Below are positions 14,250 through 22,145 of a stretch of 52,602 bases of DNA, in pieces. The notes beneath the pieces were generated by a model. The model had not been told where the DNA came from, made no database searches, and saw only the letters and a program-made list of their open reading frames with translations. The DNA comes from Methylococcaceae bacterium TMED69. Lineage in GTDB: Bacteria > Pseudomonadota > Gammaproteobacteria > Ga0077536. Location of the stretch: contig NHDW01000006.1 of the NCBI GenBank assembly GCA_002170535.1, forward strand, positions 199,983 through 252,584, read 5' to 3'. Both the position numbers and the translations under genes were made by a program. Within the stretch, counting starts at the first letter, position 1. Every line of letters starts with the position of its first letter.

Positions 14250-14711
14250 TTATTTTAAAATTTTCATCATATTGTTTGCAATCTCATCCTCGATAGATTC
14301 TGTTAGAGATACATGGCCGTCTGCCAATCGTTTCAGCTTGTAATCCATATACTCGAAAGCGGATCGGAGTCTGTCCTCAGCTGTCGTAATTTTGTCCTGA
14401 ACCCAGCCTGGAAGGTCATCACCATCGTGAAGCCTATCATGAAGTGACTGCGACCATTTTCCCATTCTATGAAGTTTGGCCTTGGCCATTCTTCCCTCGT
14501 GAGAATCTGATTTTACTTTTCCATAATCAAACATTCTTCCATCGTCACTAGTATGTTCTTTAGGATATGTGTTTTTTTCTGATTGGCAAACTTCAGAAAT
14601 ATTTTGCTCTGAATTATCAGTTGCCCAATCAACCCATTGATCCATGGATTTTCCGTAGCTTCCTCTGTCGAAAACAGAGTGTGATTTTTCTTCTTTGTTT
14701 TTTGGTTTCAT
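14250..14711 (-). CDS. Conserved phage protein
   Basis: 153 residues. The C-terminal half, EGRMAKAKLHRMGKWSQSLH and LPGWVQDKITTAEDRLRSA, matches a helical domain seen in many marine myophages whose function I do not know. The N-terminal half is polar and probably disordered. An AT-rich gap of 79 bases separates it from the GIY-YIG gene. Confidence 0.65.
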   Translation of the reverse strand: MKPKNKEEKSHSVFDRGSYGKSMDQWVDWATDNSEQNISEVCQSEKNTYPKEHTSDDGRMFDYGKVKSDSHEGRMAKAKLHRMGKWSQSLHDRLHDGDDLPGWVQDKITTAEDRLRSAFEYMDYKLKRLADGHVSLTESIEDEIANNMMKILK

Positions 14712-14722
14712 TTTATTTCTCT

Positions 14723-16096
14723 TTACGGCCTATATAGAATTTTTCTAGATCCTTGTGTAATACCAGGAAGCGATAATCTTCCTTCTAGGATCTCCTTTTC
14801 GAATTCTTTCTTTGGAACTACAAAACAAGTGTTTCCAGTAACAAAGATGAACCCTTCTAAATTTGATTTTGCAACATATTCTTTCATAAATGTAATTGGC
14901 ATCTCTGGATCTGCAGTGGCCGGATCTACAGAAAGCAAAGATGAAATTTCTTCAGCAACATCACCATAATTTCCAGTGAAGACTGGGTTAGATAATATTC
15001 TAGAAACTTGACACCCCAATACACTACCGATGGCTTCATCTAGGTTTTTTGAGTCGCCTAATGAGGCAACCAATTCTCCGAATGCTGTTTCGGTAATTTC
15101 TAGCGGTTTTGTCTGTCCAGAGTTTTCTGGATCTGGAATCTGTATTGTTACTGTATTTCTTGGATCTCCACAGTAAAGACCAGCATTAAAAAGCAAGGAA
15201 GAAAATCTTAGGACAGCCTCCTTAAATAGATTTATCATGCCTGCTGAGATTTCTCCGGAGTTTATTGCGCCAATGACACTATAGGATCCACCCTTTTTAA
15301 GTTTTGCAGCGTCTTCTTGAGGATCGAATAACCGTTGTGATTTTTGATAATCCTTTTTGTATTTTGCCGACTCAGATCCGAACCTTGATACAGAGACTTT
15401 TTTGCCATCGCGTTCAAGTTCCTCTCCAAATTCGATGGAGCTTCGATCGGTAAACATTTTTAATACTTTTTCTGCTTCCTTTTTAAGATCTGTTTCGCCC
15501 TCATCTGTTTTTACTTTTTTCCCTTCGCCTTTTTCAATTATTAGCTGCAGAGATTTAATAATCTGCTCTAGTATCGGTTTTACCTTACTCGTATTTTTTA
15601 AAGTCAGAGTATATCCAGATGTTCCCAGTCTTGCCGAGGAAGCGGATTTACCATCAGATAGCTCTGGGTCACCACCAATCATATCTTTGATTTCCCATCT
15701 GAGATCTTGGGTGGTAGCCGGCATTCCTAAGTCAAATGGCACAGCATCTCCCTGCACTTGAGAACCACAAGCAAACGCAGTTATGTATTCAGCGTTTTTT
15801 GCTCCCCTATCGATGATGCTTGGTAAATTATATTTTTTTCCTGACTTATCTCCTTTGAAAGAAAGGCTTACACTTTCAAAGGCAATGCTCTGTACTCCCC
15901 CGTCGGCTAGATCTGACCAAACAATTGGAACATCAACACTGGCCAGTTTTCCGCTTCCTGGCAAATCAGATATTGCCAAAGCATCATCCTTAGATGCCTT
16001 TTCTAAAGAAGCTTGATAAATCTGAAGATCTTCTTCTTCCGTAATTTTCTTTTCAAAAAGTAGTTTTTTCAGATTGTATTTGTTTTTAAAATTCAT
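14723..16096 (-). CDS. Large tagged-looking protein, possible nuclease fold
   Basis: 457 residues. The N-terminus NKYNLKKLLFEKKITEEED carries a basic helix with (L)xE sites similar to the packaging tags. At about residues 120-140, VPFDLGMPATTQDLRWEIKD places an Asp before WEIK, which could be the D...ExK of a PD-(D/E)xK nuclease, but only weakly. The middle has a Lys/Glu-rich helix and the C-terminus a final beta part ending RKILYRP. It could be a head-internal protein. Overlaps the next upstream gene by 11 bases. Confidence 0.55.
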   Translation of the reverse strand: MNFKNKYNLKKLLFEKKITEEEDLQIYQASLEKASKDDALAISDLPGSGKLASVDVPIVWSDLADGGVQSIAFESVSLSFKGDKSGKKYNLPSIIDRGAKNAEYITAFACGSQVQGDAVPFDLGMPATTQDLRWEIKDMIGGDPELSDGKSASSARLGTSGYTLTLKNTSKVKPILEQIIKSLQLIIEKGEGKKVKTDEGETDLKKEAEKVLKMFTDRSSIEFGEELERDGKKVSVSRFGSESAKYKKDYQKSQRLFDPQEDAAKLKKGGSYSVIGAINSGEISAGMINLFKEAVLRFSSLLFNAGLYCGDPRNTVTIQIPDPENSGQTKPLEITETAFGELVASLGDSKNLDEAIGSVLGCQVSRILSNPVFTGNYGDVAEEISSLLSVDPATADPEMPITFMKEYVAKSNLEGFIFVTGNTCFVVPKKEFEKEILEGRLSLPGITQGSRKILYRP

Positions 16097-16322
16097 AATA
16101 ACTCTCTAGAGGCCAAATCATGGATCCAGGAATCTCTAAAAGTTTACCGTTGACAAAGACAATCCAATCCTCACCAGAAATTCCAAACCCATATTTACAC
16201 TGTATAATTATGCCAATGGGCTTGTTTGTTCTGTCAATATCTGTAGCAGCTCTTACTTGTACTAAATCACCGCTTGATAAAATCACGCTTTGTCTAATCT
16301 CATGGCCATCGTATGTGTACAT
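16086..16322 (-). CDS. Small SH3-like barrel protein
   Basis: 78 residues if started at ATG 16322. The track's longer start would overlap the previous gene by almost 170 bases, so the internal start with GAGGG upstream is preferred, not proven. The sequence SSGDLVQVRAATD, PIGIIIQCKYG and DWIVFVNGKLLEI is the same barrel pattern as its four upstream neighbours. Confidence 0.6.
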   Translation of the reverse strand: MYTYDGHEIRQSVILSSGDLVQVRAATDIDRTNKPIGIIIQCKYGFGISGEDWIVFVNGKLLEIPGSMIWPLESYYEF

Positions 16323-16498
16323 TCCTGAATCAATCCCTCGGATAATATTATATACTTCGATGGAGATTTGTTTTGAATTATTATTCCTATTTTCCAAAGA
16401 TCTCCTGCGTTTTTTGGCTTCATTATCAACGCAATAGATTTTTTGGTCCAATATATTAAGTCACCTATTTCGTATCGTTCATACCTCTTTTTATCCAT
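16283..16498 (-). CDS. Small SH3-like barrel protein
   Basis: 71 residues from ATG 16498, with GGAGGGG directly upstream. The core YEIGDLIYWTKKS and LWKIGIIIQNKSPSKY is the GDLIxW / GIIIQ pattern. It overlaps both neighbouring barrel genes by 34-40 bases, an overlap style seen throughout this cluster. Confidence 0.65.
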   Translation of the reverse strand: MDKKRYERYEIGDLIYWTKKSIALIMKPKNAGDLWKIGIIIQNKSPSKYIILSEGLIQECTHTMAMRLDKA

Positions 16499-16713
16499 GT
16501 CCCCTCCTTGTCTAGCAGTGGGGTTATGCACTGAACATGAAGTGACAACAATAGATCTTCAAATAGTACATCCCACCAAGCGCCTTTAAATTCAGAATTT
16601 TTGCTTTCTTGGACGATTATTCCGTAGCTACATTTGGGCTGGGATCCATCTTTACGTTTTTTCATTGGCGGAACTGCGACTAAGTCACCCTCCCTTGGGA
16701 ACCATCTAGACAT
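16465..16713 (-). CDS. Small SH3-like barrel protein
   Basis: 82 residues from ATG 16713 (an in-frame ATG seven codons earlier is also possible). It shows PREGDLVAVPP, SYGIIVQESKN and WWDVLFEDLLLSL, fitting the family. One of five adjacent barrel genes between 16086 and 17136. Confidence 0.65.
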   Translation of the reverse strand: MSRWFPREGDLVAVPPMKKRKDGSQPKCSYGIIVQESKNSEFKGAWWDVLFEDLLLSLHVQCITPLLDKEGTWIKRGMNDTK

Positions 16714-16919
16714 AATAAGTGTTTGTTGTACCATTTGAGTTGTTTGAGATGCGACGCATCGACTTCAACTAACCTTCCATGTAACAAAACTTTCCAAGAA
16801 ATCATAACACTTTCATCCAAATCAATTTTTTCGACTTGTATTACTAAACCAAATCCTGCATTTATTTGATGCAAAAAAATTCCGTCTCTAACCCAAACTA
16901 ATTCCCCAACTACAAACAC
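16680..16919 (-). CDS. Small SH3-like barrel protein
   Basis: 79 residues beginning with GTG at 16919. VVGELVWVRDG and AGFGLVIQVEKID give the first strands, and WKVLLHGRLVEVDASHL the last ones. The C-terminal 15 residues overlap the next gene. Ribosome binding site weak. Confidence 0.6.
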   Translation of the reverse strand: MFVVGELVWVRDGIFLHQINAGFGLVIQVEKIDLDESVMISWKVLLHGRLVEVDASHLKQLKWYNKHLLCLDGSQGRVT

Positions 16920-16935
16920 TTCTCTGCTCGAACAT

Positions 16936-17136
16936 TTATAACAACGTAAATGATTCTCTAATCAACAGAACTTCAGAGCCGTCTATGAGCGCCTTGTAGA
17001 TACAAGGATCATTTTTACTCTTTTCCCAAACTGGCTTAAACTGAAAATCTACTGAAACTATTACCCCAACGCTTCCATTTAAAAGCTTGATCAGTTGACC
17101 TGGCTTTAAAATTTTATACACATTTTCTATGGGCAT
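16936..17136 (-). CDS. Small SH3-like barrel protein
   Basis: 66 residues with LKPGQLIKLLNGSVGVIVSV and YKALIDGSEVLLI, the family pattern. It is the first gene of the five-member tandem cluster. TATAAATA lies six bases upstream of its start but is too close to act as a promoter for this ATG. Confidence 0.6.
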   Translation of the reverse strand: MPIENVYKILKPGQLIKLLNGSVGVIVSVDFQFKPVWEKSKNDPCIYKALIDGSEVLLIRESFTLL

Positions 17137-17179
17137 AATAATATTTATACCTACAAAACAAAAACTAGAGGTCTTAGTT

Positions 17180-17419
17180 ATGAAACTTTCGAAAAGAGAA
17201 ATGAAATTAATAGAAGAAGCATTGTCCGCTATAGAGAAAGAGAATATAGAAAATGATTACTACGACGCAGAGGATCAAGATTTAACTGAAGAAAAACAAG
17301 AGCTCATTAAAGAAATCGAAAATAAAAACAAATTTCAAAAAAATAAAAAACGAGCCAACAGGTTTAATTCTGAAGCTCGTCTTGCTTTTCGTCAGTGGCG
17401 TAAAATGAGTGGGTTTTAA
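17180..17419 (+). CDS. Small plus-strand helical protein
   Basis: 79 residues from ATG 17180, with AGAGG nine bases upstream; the track start at 17129 is unlikely. The N-terminus MKLSKREMKLIEEAL recalls the class B tag (MKxxKRxxK) but lacks the arginines. The rest is a charged helix with a basic C-terminal region, NKKRANRFNSEARLAFRQWR. The gene is convergent with 17416..18039, overlapping by four bases. Function unknown. Confidence 0.6.
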   Translation: MKLSKREMKLIEEALSAIEKENIENDYYDAEDQDLTEEKQELIKEIENKNKFQKNKKRANRFNSEARLAFRQWRKMSGF

Positions 17420-18039
17420 AAAAGCCCTTTAAAAATACCTTTAAGAGTTGAACCGGCTTTTTTCATTGCTGATTTAAATTCGCCTTCCTGTTCTGGATAA
17501 TCAATGTCTGTGAAATCTGCTTGAGAATCGGCGTTCACGACTGTTTCATCAAAATCTCCTCTTTGCTTTAGGAACTCTTCAAACACGGAATTAACGTCAC
17601 CTTCTTCTTGTCCTATCGATCCGGATTTTCCTTCGAGCCAAGTAGGAAACCATTTAATAAATTCAGATTCTAGTTTATCATCAACCAACTCTTTGTATCC
17701 GTCATCGATGTGGAATATACCTAGAAGTTGATTTTTTTCTGCCGAAGCATCATCAGCATTCCTTGCTGCCTTTGAGGCGTCCATGGCATCCTTGACTTGT
17801 CCGCCTAATTTAACTCCATCTGCAAAAAGCTTTACCCCTGGTAAATATTCTAAAACATTTTTGATGACTTTTCCAGTTGCTTCGCCTCTTTGTTCGATGT
17901 CTTTTAGCTCTTCTGCCTTGACGGCTAGAGCCAAAATTTCTTTCATTTCTTCCCATGTTTGGACTTTTCTTTCTAATAGTAAAGAATTTATTTTGGTTTC
18001 TAAAATAAATTTTGCCCATTCTTTTTTAGCAGAATACAT
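17416..18039 (-). CDS. Hypothetical protein with tag-like N-terminus
   Basis: 207 residues from ATG 18039 with AAAGGTG upstream. The N-terminus YSAKKEWAKFILETKINSLL contains two basic helices with ILE and LLE sites that resemble the cleavable tags. The middle has a glycine-rich hydrophobic helix (LPGVKLFADGVKLGGQVKDA) and the C-terminus ends in a short amphipathic helix, KKAGSTLKGIFKGLF, that could bind membrane. A head-internal or injected protein is one possibility. Confidence 0.55.
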   Translation of the reverse strand: MYSAKKEWAKFILETKINSLLLERKVQTWEEMKEILALAVKAEELKDIEQRGEATGKVIKNVLEYLPGVKLFADGVKLGGQVKDAMDASKAARNADDASAEKNQLLGIFHIDDGYKELVDDKLESEFIKWFPTWLEGKSGSIGQEEGDVNSVFEEFLKQRGDFDETVVNADSQADFTDIDYPEQEGEFKSAMKKAGSTLKGIFKGLF

Positions 18040-18049
18040 CTTTGCACCT

Positions 18050-18244
18050 TTATTCGACACGCATTACATCACCGATATTTTCTTCGGTTTTTGAACCATC
18101 GTTCCACTCGATAAGTATGCGCCAACTATTTGTAGCACTACCTCCAGTGAAATAAGTTGTTGTTTTAATTGGAATAAGATTGATTACCTTTCCTTCTTTG
18201 CCAATGTTGTGAAATAAACTTACTTTGTCTCCAACTTTAATCAT
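18050..18244 (-). CDS. Small SH3-like barrel protein
   Basis: 64 residues: IKVGDKVSLFHNIGKEGKVI, a central RILIEWNDGSKTEENI and a final strand. This is the clearest KOW/SH3-type member of the family (GDxV...GxV...W.DG). It starts with a good GGAGAAAAA ribosome binding site and is followed by 17416..18039. Confidence 0.65.
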   Translation of the reverse strand: MIKVGDKVSLFHNIGKEGKVINLIPIKTTTYFTGGSATNSWRILIEWNDGSKTEENIGDVMRVE

Positions 18245-18254
18245 TTTTTCTCCT

Positions 18255-18638
18255 TTAAATTAAATCATCAGTGTTAAACGGCTTTATGACGCCTGTTTCC
18301 ATTGCAACTTCGAACATATCTGTTAATGCCATGGCAAAACTTTGAGGACATCCTACTCCGATTTGACGCATTAAAGGTCTTAATGCTTGCAAAATTTCGT
18401 GTGGATTATCACAGAACACCTGAGCTGACTTTGAATAGCTTTCTGGACATATAGCAGAATCTTGATTATTCATTTCTAATACCTGCCTTTTTATATCAAA
18501 CGATTCTTCTGGAGTGTAAATATCTTTTCCATAAACTGAGTATGACTCGTCTTCGCAACCGCATTCGCTAAGCATTTGCTTACGCTGTTCTCTCCACCAA
18601 TCATGAACATCTTTTCTAGACCATTTGTTTTGCTTCAT
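18255..18638 (-). CDS. Hypothetical cysteine-containing protein
   Basis: 127 residues, family not recognised. The N-terminus is basic (KQNKWSRKDVHDWWREQRKQ), then a CGC pair, an acidic stretch and a helical C-terminal half, LRPLMRQIGVGCPQSFAMAL. Five Cys are spread through the chain without an obvious metal motif. Confidence 0.55.
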   Translation of the reverse strand: MKQNKWSRKDVHDWWREQRKQMLSECGCEDESYSVYGKDIYTPEESFDIKRQVLEMNNQDSAICPESYSKSAQVFCDNPHEILQALRPLMRQIGVGCPQSFAMALTDMFEVAMETGVIKPFNTDDLI

Positions 18639-18703
18639 GAATATTCTCCGTTGTACTATATTTCTTAATGATGTCTATGTTAACTTTGTAAGCTATAAAA
18701 TCT

Positions 18704-19678
18704 CTAGTCCATCATTCCCAAAACTTCTAGGCCGTTCGTTACGGCTATATTAATTAGTTCGTCTTCGTTATAAATTCTGCAAGAATCAATTAAAAGTCTT
18801 AATTCGTTTATCATGTCTCCGTTGCAGAACGGCTTGTATATGTCACATATATTATCTGAGCCGATTGCAACTCTCAGTCCTCTTTCTAGCAATTCATCGA
18901 CGGGAGTAATTGAGTTGTGTATGGGAGATAAAACTTCAGAACGCCTATGGTCTATCCAGGCTGATGGGCAACAGATGAAAGTAAGATCTGCGTCGACACA
19001 CATTTTATACAATTCTTCTCTGTATTTTTTTGGATGGCAAGCAATACTAATTCCATGAACTGCAGTCACCCTACTTTCTAATCCATGTTCAATCGTCTTT
19101 CTAGCCAAGAGTTCTGTTTCTTTTTCTGTTGGGCGATTGTTTTGGTCGACATGTACGTGAACTCTTTTTCCTGTTTGCTTAGCCCAGTTAAGCACGACGT
19201 CTAAGTGCTCAGATTCTCTTCCTTCGTCTGCCGCAGGCAGCGAGCCAATAATATCAACTGTGTCTAATACATCCTCTATAAGGATTCTAGGAGCTTTATT
19301 TAATACTCCTTTTAGAGTTTGGCTCGCGATTATTAGCTTTATTTCCTGTTGGTCAAATTCATCCTTTGCAAAGGAGGCCCCTGTCAAAGCAGTATAATCT
19401 GCGATAGGGTCTATATCAATAAAGCTACAAATATATCTTGTGTTATAAAACTTCTGCATCATCAATGCGTCTGTAATTCTTTCCTTATAATCCCAAACAC
19501 TGGATGTTCTTTTTATTTTATCTACATAGGTCCATTTTTCTTGTAGTCCTAACGATGAGTCTTTTAGAGAATCTGGAGTAATTGTGTTTGCTCTGTCTAA
19601 ATGTGCATGAGCATTAACAAATCCATCCATAAGCATAATTCTGTTTATTGTGGACTGCAGAGGATTATAATATTTCAC
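18704..19678 (-). CDS. Amidohydrolase, cytosine-deaminase-like
   Basis: 324 residues from GTG 19678, nine bases after the previous stop, with AGGA upstream; the track's earlier ATG lies inside the previous gene. Metal-binding motifs of the amidohydrolase barrel are present: VNAHAHLDRA (HxH), VHVHVDQN, VTAVHGIS and, near the end, IGSDNICD (the catalytic Asp). The C-terminal GSDN-x2-D and the NGDMINEL segment resemble cytosine deaminase/N-isopropylammelide-type enzymes. Likely hydrolyses an amino or amide group on a ring compound; the substrate is not known. Confidence 0.8.
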   Translation of the reverse strand: MKYYNPLQSTINRIMLMDGFVNAHAHLDRANTITPDSLKDSSLGLQEKWTYVDKIKRTSSVWDYKERITDALMMQKFYNTRYICSFIDIDPIADYTALTGASFAKDEFDQQEIKLIIASQTLKGVLNKAPRILIEDVLDTVDIIGSLPAADEGRESEHLDVVLNWAKQTGKRVHVHVDQNNRPTEKETELLARKTIEHGLESRVTAVHGISIACHPKKYREELYKMCVDADLTFICCPSAWIDHRRSEVLSPIHNSITPVDELLERGLRVAIGSDNICDIYKPFCNGDMINELRLLIDSCRIYNEDELINIAVTNGLEVLGMMD

Positions 19679-19686
19679 ATGTATTC

Positions 19687-19878
19687 CTAGTCGTAATAAT
19701 CTTCGTTCATTTTGCTCCATCTACAATAGATCCAGCTACCAATAAATAAACATGAAGCGAGGAAACACCAAAAATAAATTCCTGGAAAATCCCAATTCAT
19801 CCAACTGGTAACAAGATAGCCAATTGCTAAACCAGAAATAAATTTTTTATCCTTAATGAAACCAGTAAGCTTTTGCAT
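19687..19878 (-). CDS. Small membrane protein
   Basis: 63 residues with two hydrophobic segments (ISGLAIGYLVTSW and GIYFWCFLASCLFIGSWIY) separated by a short NWDFP turn, and a charged C-terminus. No ribosome binding site of note. Function unknown. Confidence 0.6.
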   Translation of the reverse strand: MQKLTGFIKDKKFISGLAIGYLVTSWMNWDFPGIYFWCFLASCLFIGSWIYCRWSKMNEDYYD

Positions 19879-19919
19879 TATTCGTACTTCTCTTAAAATT
19901 TTTAAACTTATTTAAAATA

Positions 19920-20336
19920 TTATACCTTTCTTTGGCTGTTTTTTTCAATTATAATTAAGCTATTCAAATCATACGATTTTTGATCACCTTGAACCATCAC
20001 TTTGCCAGAAGGAAGCTTTCCAGGAGTATGTTTTATAGCTATCAAAATCCCTATTTCTTTTACTGGTTCTGACCTGTAGTTGTGGGTATACGACATCACC
20101 AAGTCTCCGATCTCTGGCGGCTCTCTATAAATTTCTGGCGACGTCGTTAACGGATCCAATCTAATGCACGACCTTTTTGAAACCCTGATATGGGAATTCC
20201 AAAATCCTGTCTCCGGCTGAACAATTAGGTCATTCAGGGCAACCTCTATAACTGTTCCGATACCAAATTCATATATAGTGCCTGCTTTGTCTCTTGTTGA
20301 TCCAACAATACAGATTACATCGTTTTTTTTAAACAT
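19920..20336 (-). CDS. Tandem SH3-like barrel protein
   Basis: 138 residues made of two barrel-like units: residues 1-65 (FKKNDVICIVGSTRD, GIGTVIEVALNDLIV) and 75-130 (EIGDLVMSYTHNY, EIGILIAIKHTPG, KVMVQGD). It is the only two-unit member of the family seen here and lies just downstream of the structured RNA and its terminator, so it needs a separate promoter, not identified. Confidence 0.6.
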   Translation of the reverse strand: MFKKNDVICIVGSTRDKAGTIYEFGIGTVIEVALNDLIVQPETGFWNSHIRVSKRSCIRLDPLTTSPEIYREPPEIGDLVMSYTHNYRSEPVKEIGILIAIKHTPGKLPSGKVMVQGDQKSYDLNSLIIIEKNSQRKV

Positions 20337-20360
20337 TCACAAATAAATATGTTTATAAAA

Positions 20361-20390
20361 TAAAAAAGGGTCGGAAAACCGACCCTAAAA
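20361..20390 (-). terminator. Strong rho-independent terminator of the structured RNA
   Basis: On the minus strand GGGTCGG and CCGACCC pair around TTTT, followed by TTTTTTATTT. This ends the long structured RNA and probably the whole unit that starts at the promoter at 24859-24887. Confidence 0.9.
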
Positions 20391-21050
20391 AACGGAAAAA
20401 AAAGCTTCAGCATGTCTCGCTTTTCTTCTCGTGACCACCAATCTCACTTGTTTAGAGACTGTCCCCATTCTTGGGTTAGGAGTACACACACCGGAAAGTA
20501 AATCCGTTCACGAGCTTTCTCCCTGTTCTTATCGTTTTAAGGATACGGAACAGCACGCTTTACTATCGCCATAACATTCTGTGCGCCATTGAGTAAGCTG
20601 TACACTTCTCCTCTAAGTTGCACGTCACCTTTTCTATCTTTGGGAGATAGTCTGGATGACCCCTTTCGGGACGACGGTCCTGTTTCCATTTCCATCAGAG
20701 AGACTTCTGTCACCGACAGTTAGATTCTAAAGGTTTTTACCCCTTTTTCCCAAAACTTGTTTTAGTCTTAGTTTTGCCCTTGTCCCGTTTCCGCGATGAA
20801 TCTACAAATCCGCGGATTTCCTTGGCAGTATTTCTCTAGTGGAATAGAGACTCACGCCTTAGATCACTGAGTGATTTCGAACGTTCCACCGTCCTTAACT
20901 CACTCCCTCTCTTAGTAGGGCGGCATATCGTAAGAACGATACTTTCCCCATCGAGGTTTTCTCTATCATTTCACCCGAAGGCTCGATGCTCAGGAACCAG
21001 TAACTTTACCTGAGTTTTTTGACCCGAGAACATGGGTCAAATCAAATTTT
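20361..21050 (-). ncRNA. Long structured RNA, GOLLD/ROOL-type candidate
   Basis: About 690 bases with no ORF on either strand, clearly less AT-rich than the flanks and full of strong local hairpins on the minus strand. Visible stems include TTTGACCC/GGGTCAAA, CTCAGG/CCTGAG, CATCGAG/CTCGATG, TATCGT/ACGATA, TCTCTA/TAGAGA, TCCGCG/CGCGGA, CTGTC/GACAG, CTATCT/AGATAG and a CCC-GAAA-GGG tetraloop hairpin. It follows tRNA-Thr on the same strand and ends in a strong terminator. Size, ornate folding, phage context and position beside a tRNA fit the GOLLD or ROOL giant RNAs, which form multimeric cages. The family assignment is an inference; the 5' end is not defined. rRNA, tmRNA and RNase P are not supported. 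Confidence 0.75.
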
Positions 21051-21123
21051 CAAAGAACATTTTTGTATCTGAATAATAATATTAATTTTGAATTACTTGT
21101 ATAATTTTTTTTAATATTATTTA

Positions 21124-21199
21124 TGGAGCCATTGAGAGGACTCGAACCTCCGACCGGCTGATTACAAATCAGCTGCTCTACCAACTGAGCTACAATGGC
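21124..21199 (-). tRNA. tRNA-Thr (anticodon TGT)
   Basis: Complete cloverleaf: acceptor GCCATTG/CAATGGC, anticodon stem GCTGA/TCAGC with loop TTTGTAA, T-loop TTCGAGT, discriminator U and encoded CCA. It lies between the FKBP gene and the long structured RNA on the same strand. Confidence 0.95.
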
Positions 21200-21202
21200 A
21201 AA

Positions 21203-21643
21203 TTAATCCACCTTGATTACCTCAACCGAAAAGTTCAGGTTTTTTCCTGCCAACCTGTGGTTAAAATCCATAACAACCTCATTTTCTCTGTCTTCCTTAA
21301 TTTGCGCCCAGAAATCCTGTTGTGTAGCTCCGTCCTTTCCCCTTACAAATCCGCCGATTGTAAACTCAAATCCCTCTGGAAATTGGGACTTAGGAACTAC
21401 TCTAATTGCTTCATTGTTATATGGCCCATATGCTTTTTCTGGAGGAATGTTAATGTTTGAAGTTTCACCAACCTCTAACCCCACAACTCCTTCGTCAAAG
21501 CCCTTAATAACAGACCCTGTTCCAACAACAAAGGAAAAAGGTTCTCCTCTGTCTCTAGAATTATCAAATTCTGTTCCATCATCTAGTGTTCCAACGTAGT
21601 GGACAAAAACGGTGTTACCATTTTCTACTTTAGTATTGCTCAT
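21203..21643 (-). CDS. FKBP-type peptidyl-prolyl isomerase, SlyD-like
   Basis: 146 residues from ATG 21643 with AAAGGAG upstream. The FKBP core (VFVHYVGTLDDGTEFDNS, IKGFDEGVVGLEVGET, EKAYGPYN) is followed by an inserted flap domain (about 75-120) and the closing strand DFNHRLAGKNLNFSVEVI, the SlyD architecture. The metal-binding His/Cys tail of bacterial SlyD is absent. It catalyses prolyl isomerisation and acts as a chaperone, matching the phage's GroEL and DnaJ-like proteins. Confidence 0.9.
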   Translation of the reverse strand: MSNTKVENGNTVFVHYVGTLDDGTEFDNSRDRGEPFSFVVGTGSVIKGFDEGVVGLEVGETSNINIPPEKAYGPYNNEAIRVVPKSQFPEGFEFTIGGFVRGKDGATQQDFWAQIKEDRENEVVMDFNHRLAGKNLNFSVEVIKVD

Positions 21644-21701
21644 TTTTTCTCCTTTGGCAATTTTTTTTAAAATTCTCAAAAATATTATATCTCAAATATG
21701 G

Positions 21702-22145
21702 CTATGTTATTCCAAAGCCATCATCATCCCAGGTTATTCCAGATTCTCCGCCGCCATGTACTAATCCTGATGCCGGTTTGATTGAAAATTCATCTCCACC
21801 GTGCCAAAGCGAAACAAACCCGATCGTTGTCAAAATAGCTCTAGAAAAAACCAATTTTTCCTCACCATCTAAATTATCAACTTCTGAAAAAATACGAAAT
21901 TCTATTAGTCCCTTTCTTACTAATATTAAACCTATAGGCTCTGAAGAATTAAAAGTTTCTATTAATATTCCATCTATGTCGCCAACTGCGTTGATTTCTA
22001 AGGGATGGTTGTTTAAAAAATTTACTAATTCTGAACAAAAATCTTCTCTTTCTTGGTCTTCGATTATTTCTGTTTTAATACCATTAAGGATTGCGTTTAT
22101 TAAATACGCCTTGACTTTTGGGTCATTTAGTTGAGATGAACTCAT
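21702..22145 (-). CDS. Hypothetical protein
   Basis: 147 residues from ATG 22145, 23 bases inside the end of the phosphoesterase gene; the track start is deeper inside it. The chain has a helical N-terminal half, a beta segment GLILVRKGLIEFRIF and a glycine-rich C-terminus ending GGGESGITWDDDGFGIT. No family recognised. It is the fifth gene of a coupled operon. Confidence 0.6.
   Translation of the reverse strand: MSSSQLNDPKVKAYLINAILNGIKTEIIEDQEREDFCSELVNFLNNHPLEINAVGDIDGILIETFNSSEPIGLILVRKGLIEFRIFSEVDNLDGEEKLVFSRAILTTIGFVSLWHGGDEFSIKPASGLVHGGGESGITWDDDGFGIT

Noticed and set aside
17142-17155. TATAAATA as a T4-type late promoter for 16936..17136
   Set aside because: It ends only six bases before the ATG, leaving no leader, and the same octamer is expected by chance in such AT-rich DNA.
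20361-21050. rRNA, tmRNA, RNase P RNA or a group I intron
   Set aside because: No conserved blocks of rRNA, no tRNA-like ends with a tag ORF, no RNase P core sequence seen, and no interrupted host gene on either side.
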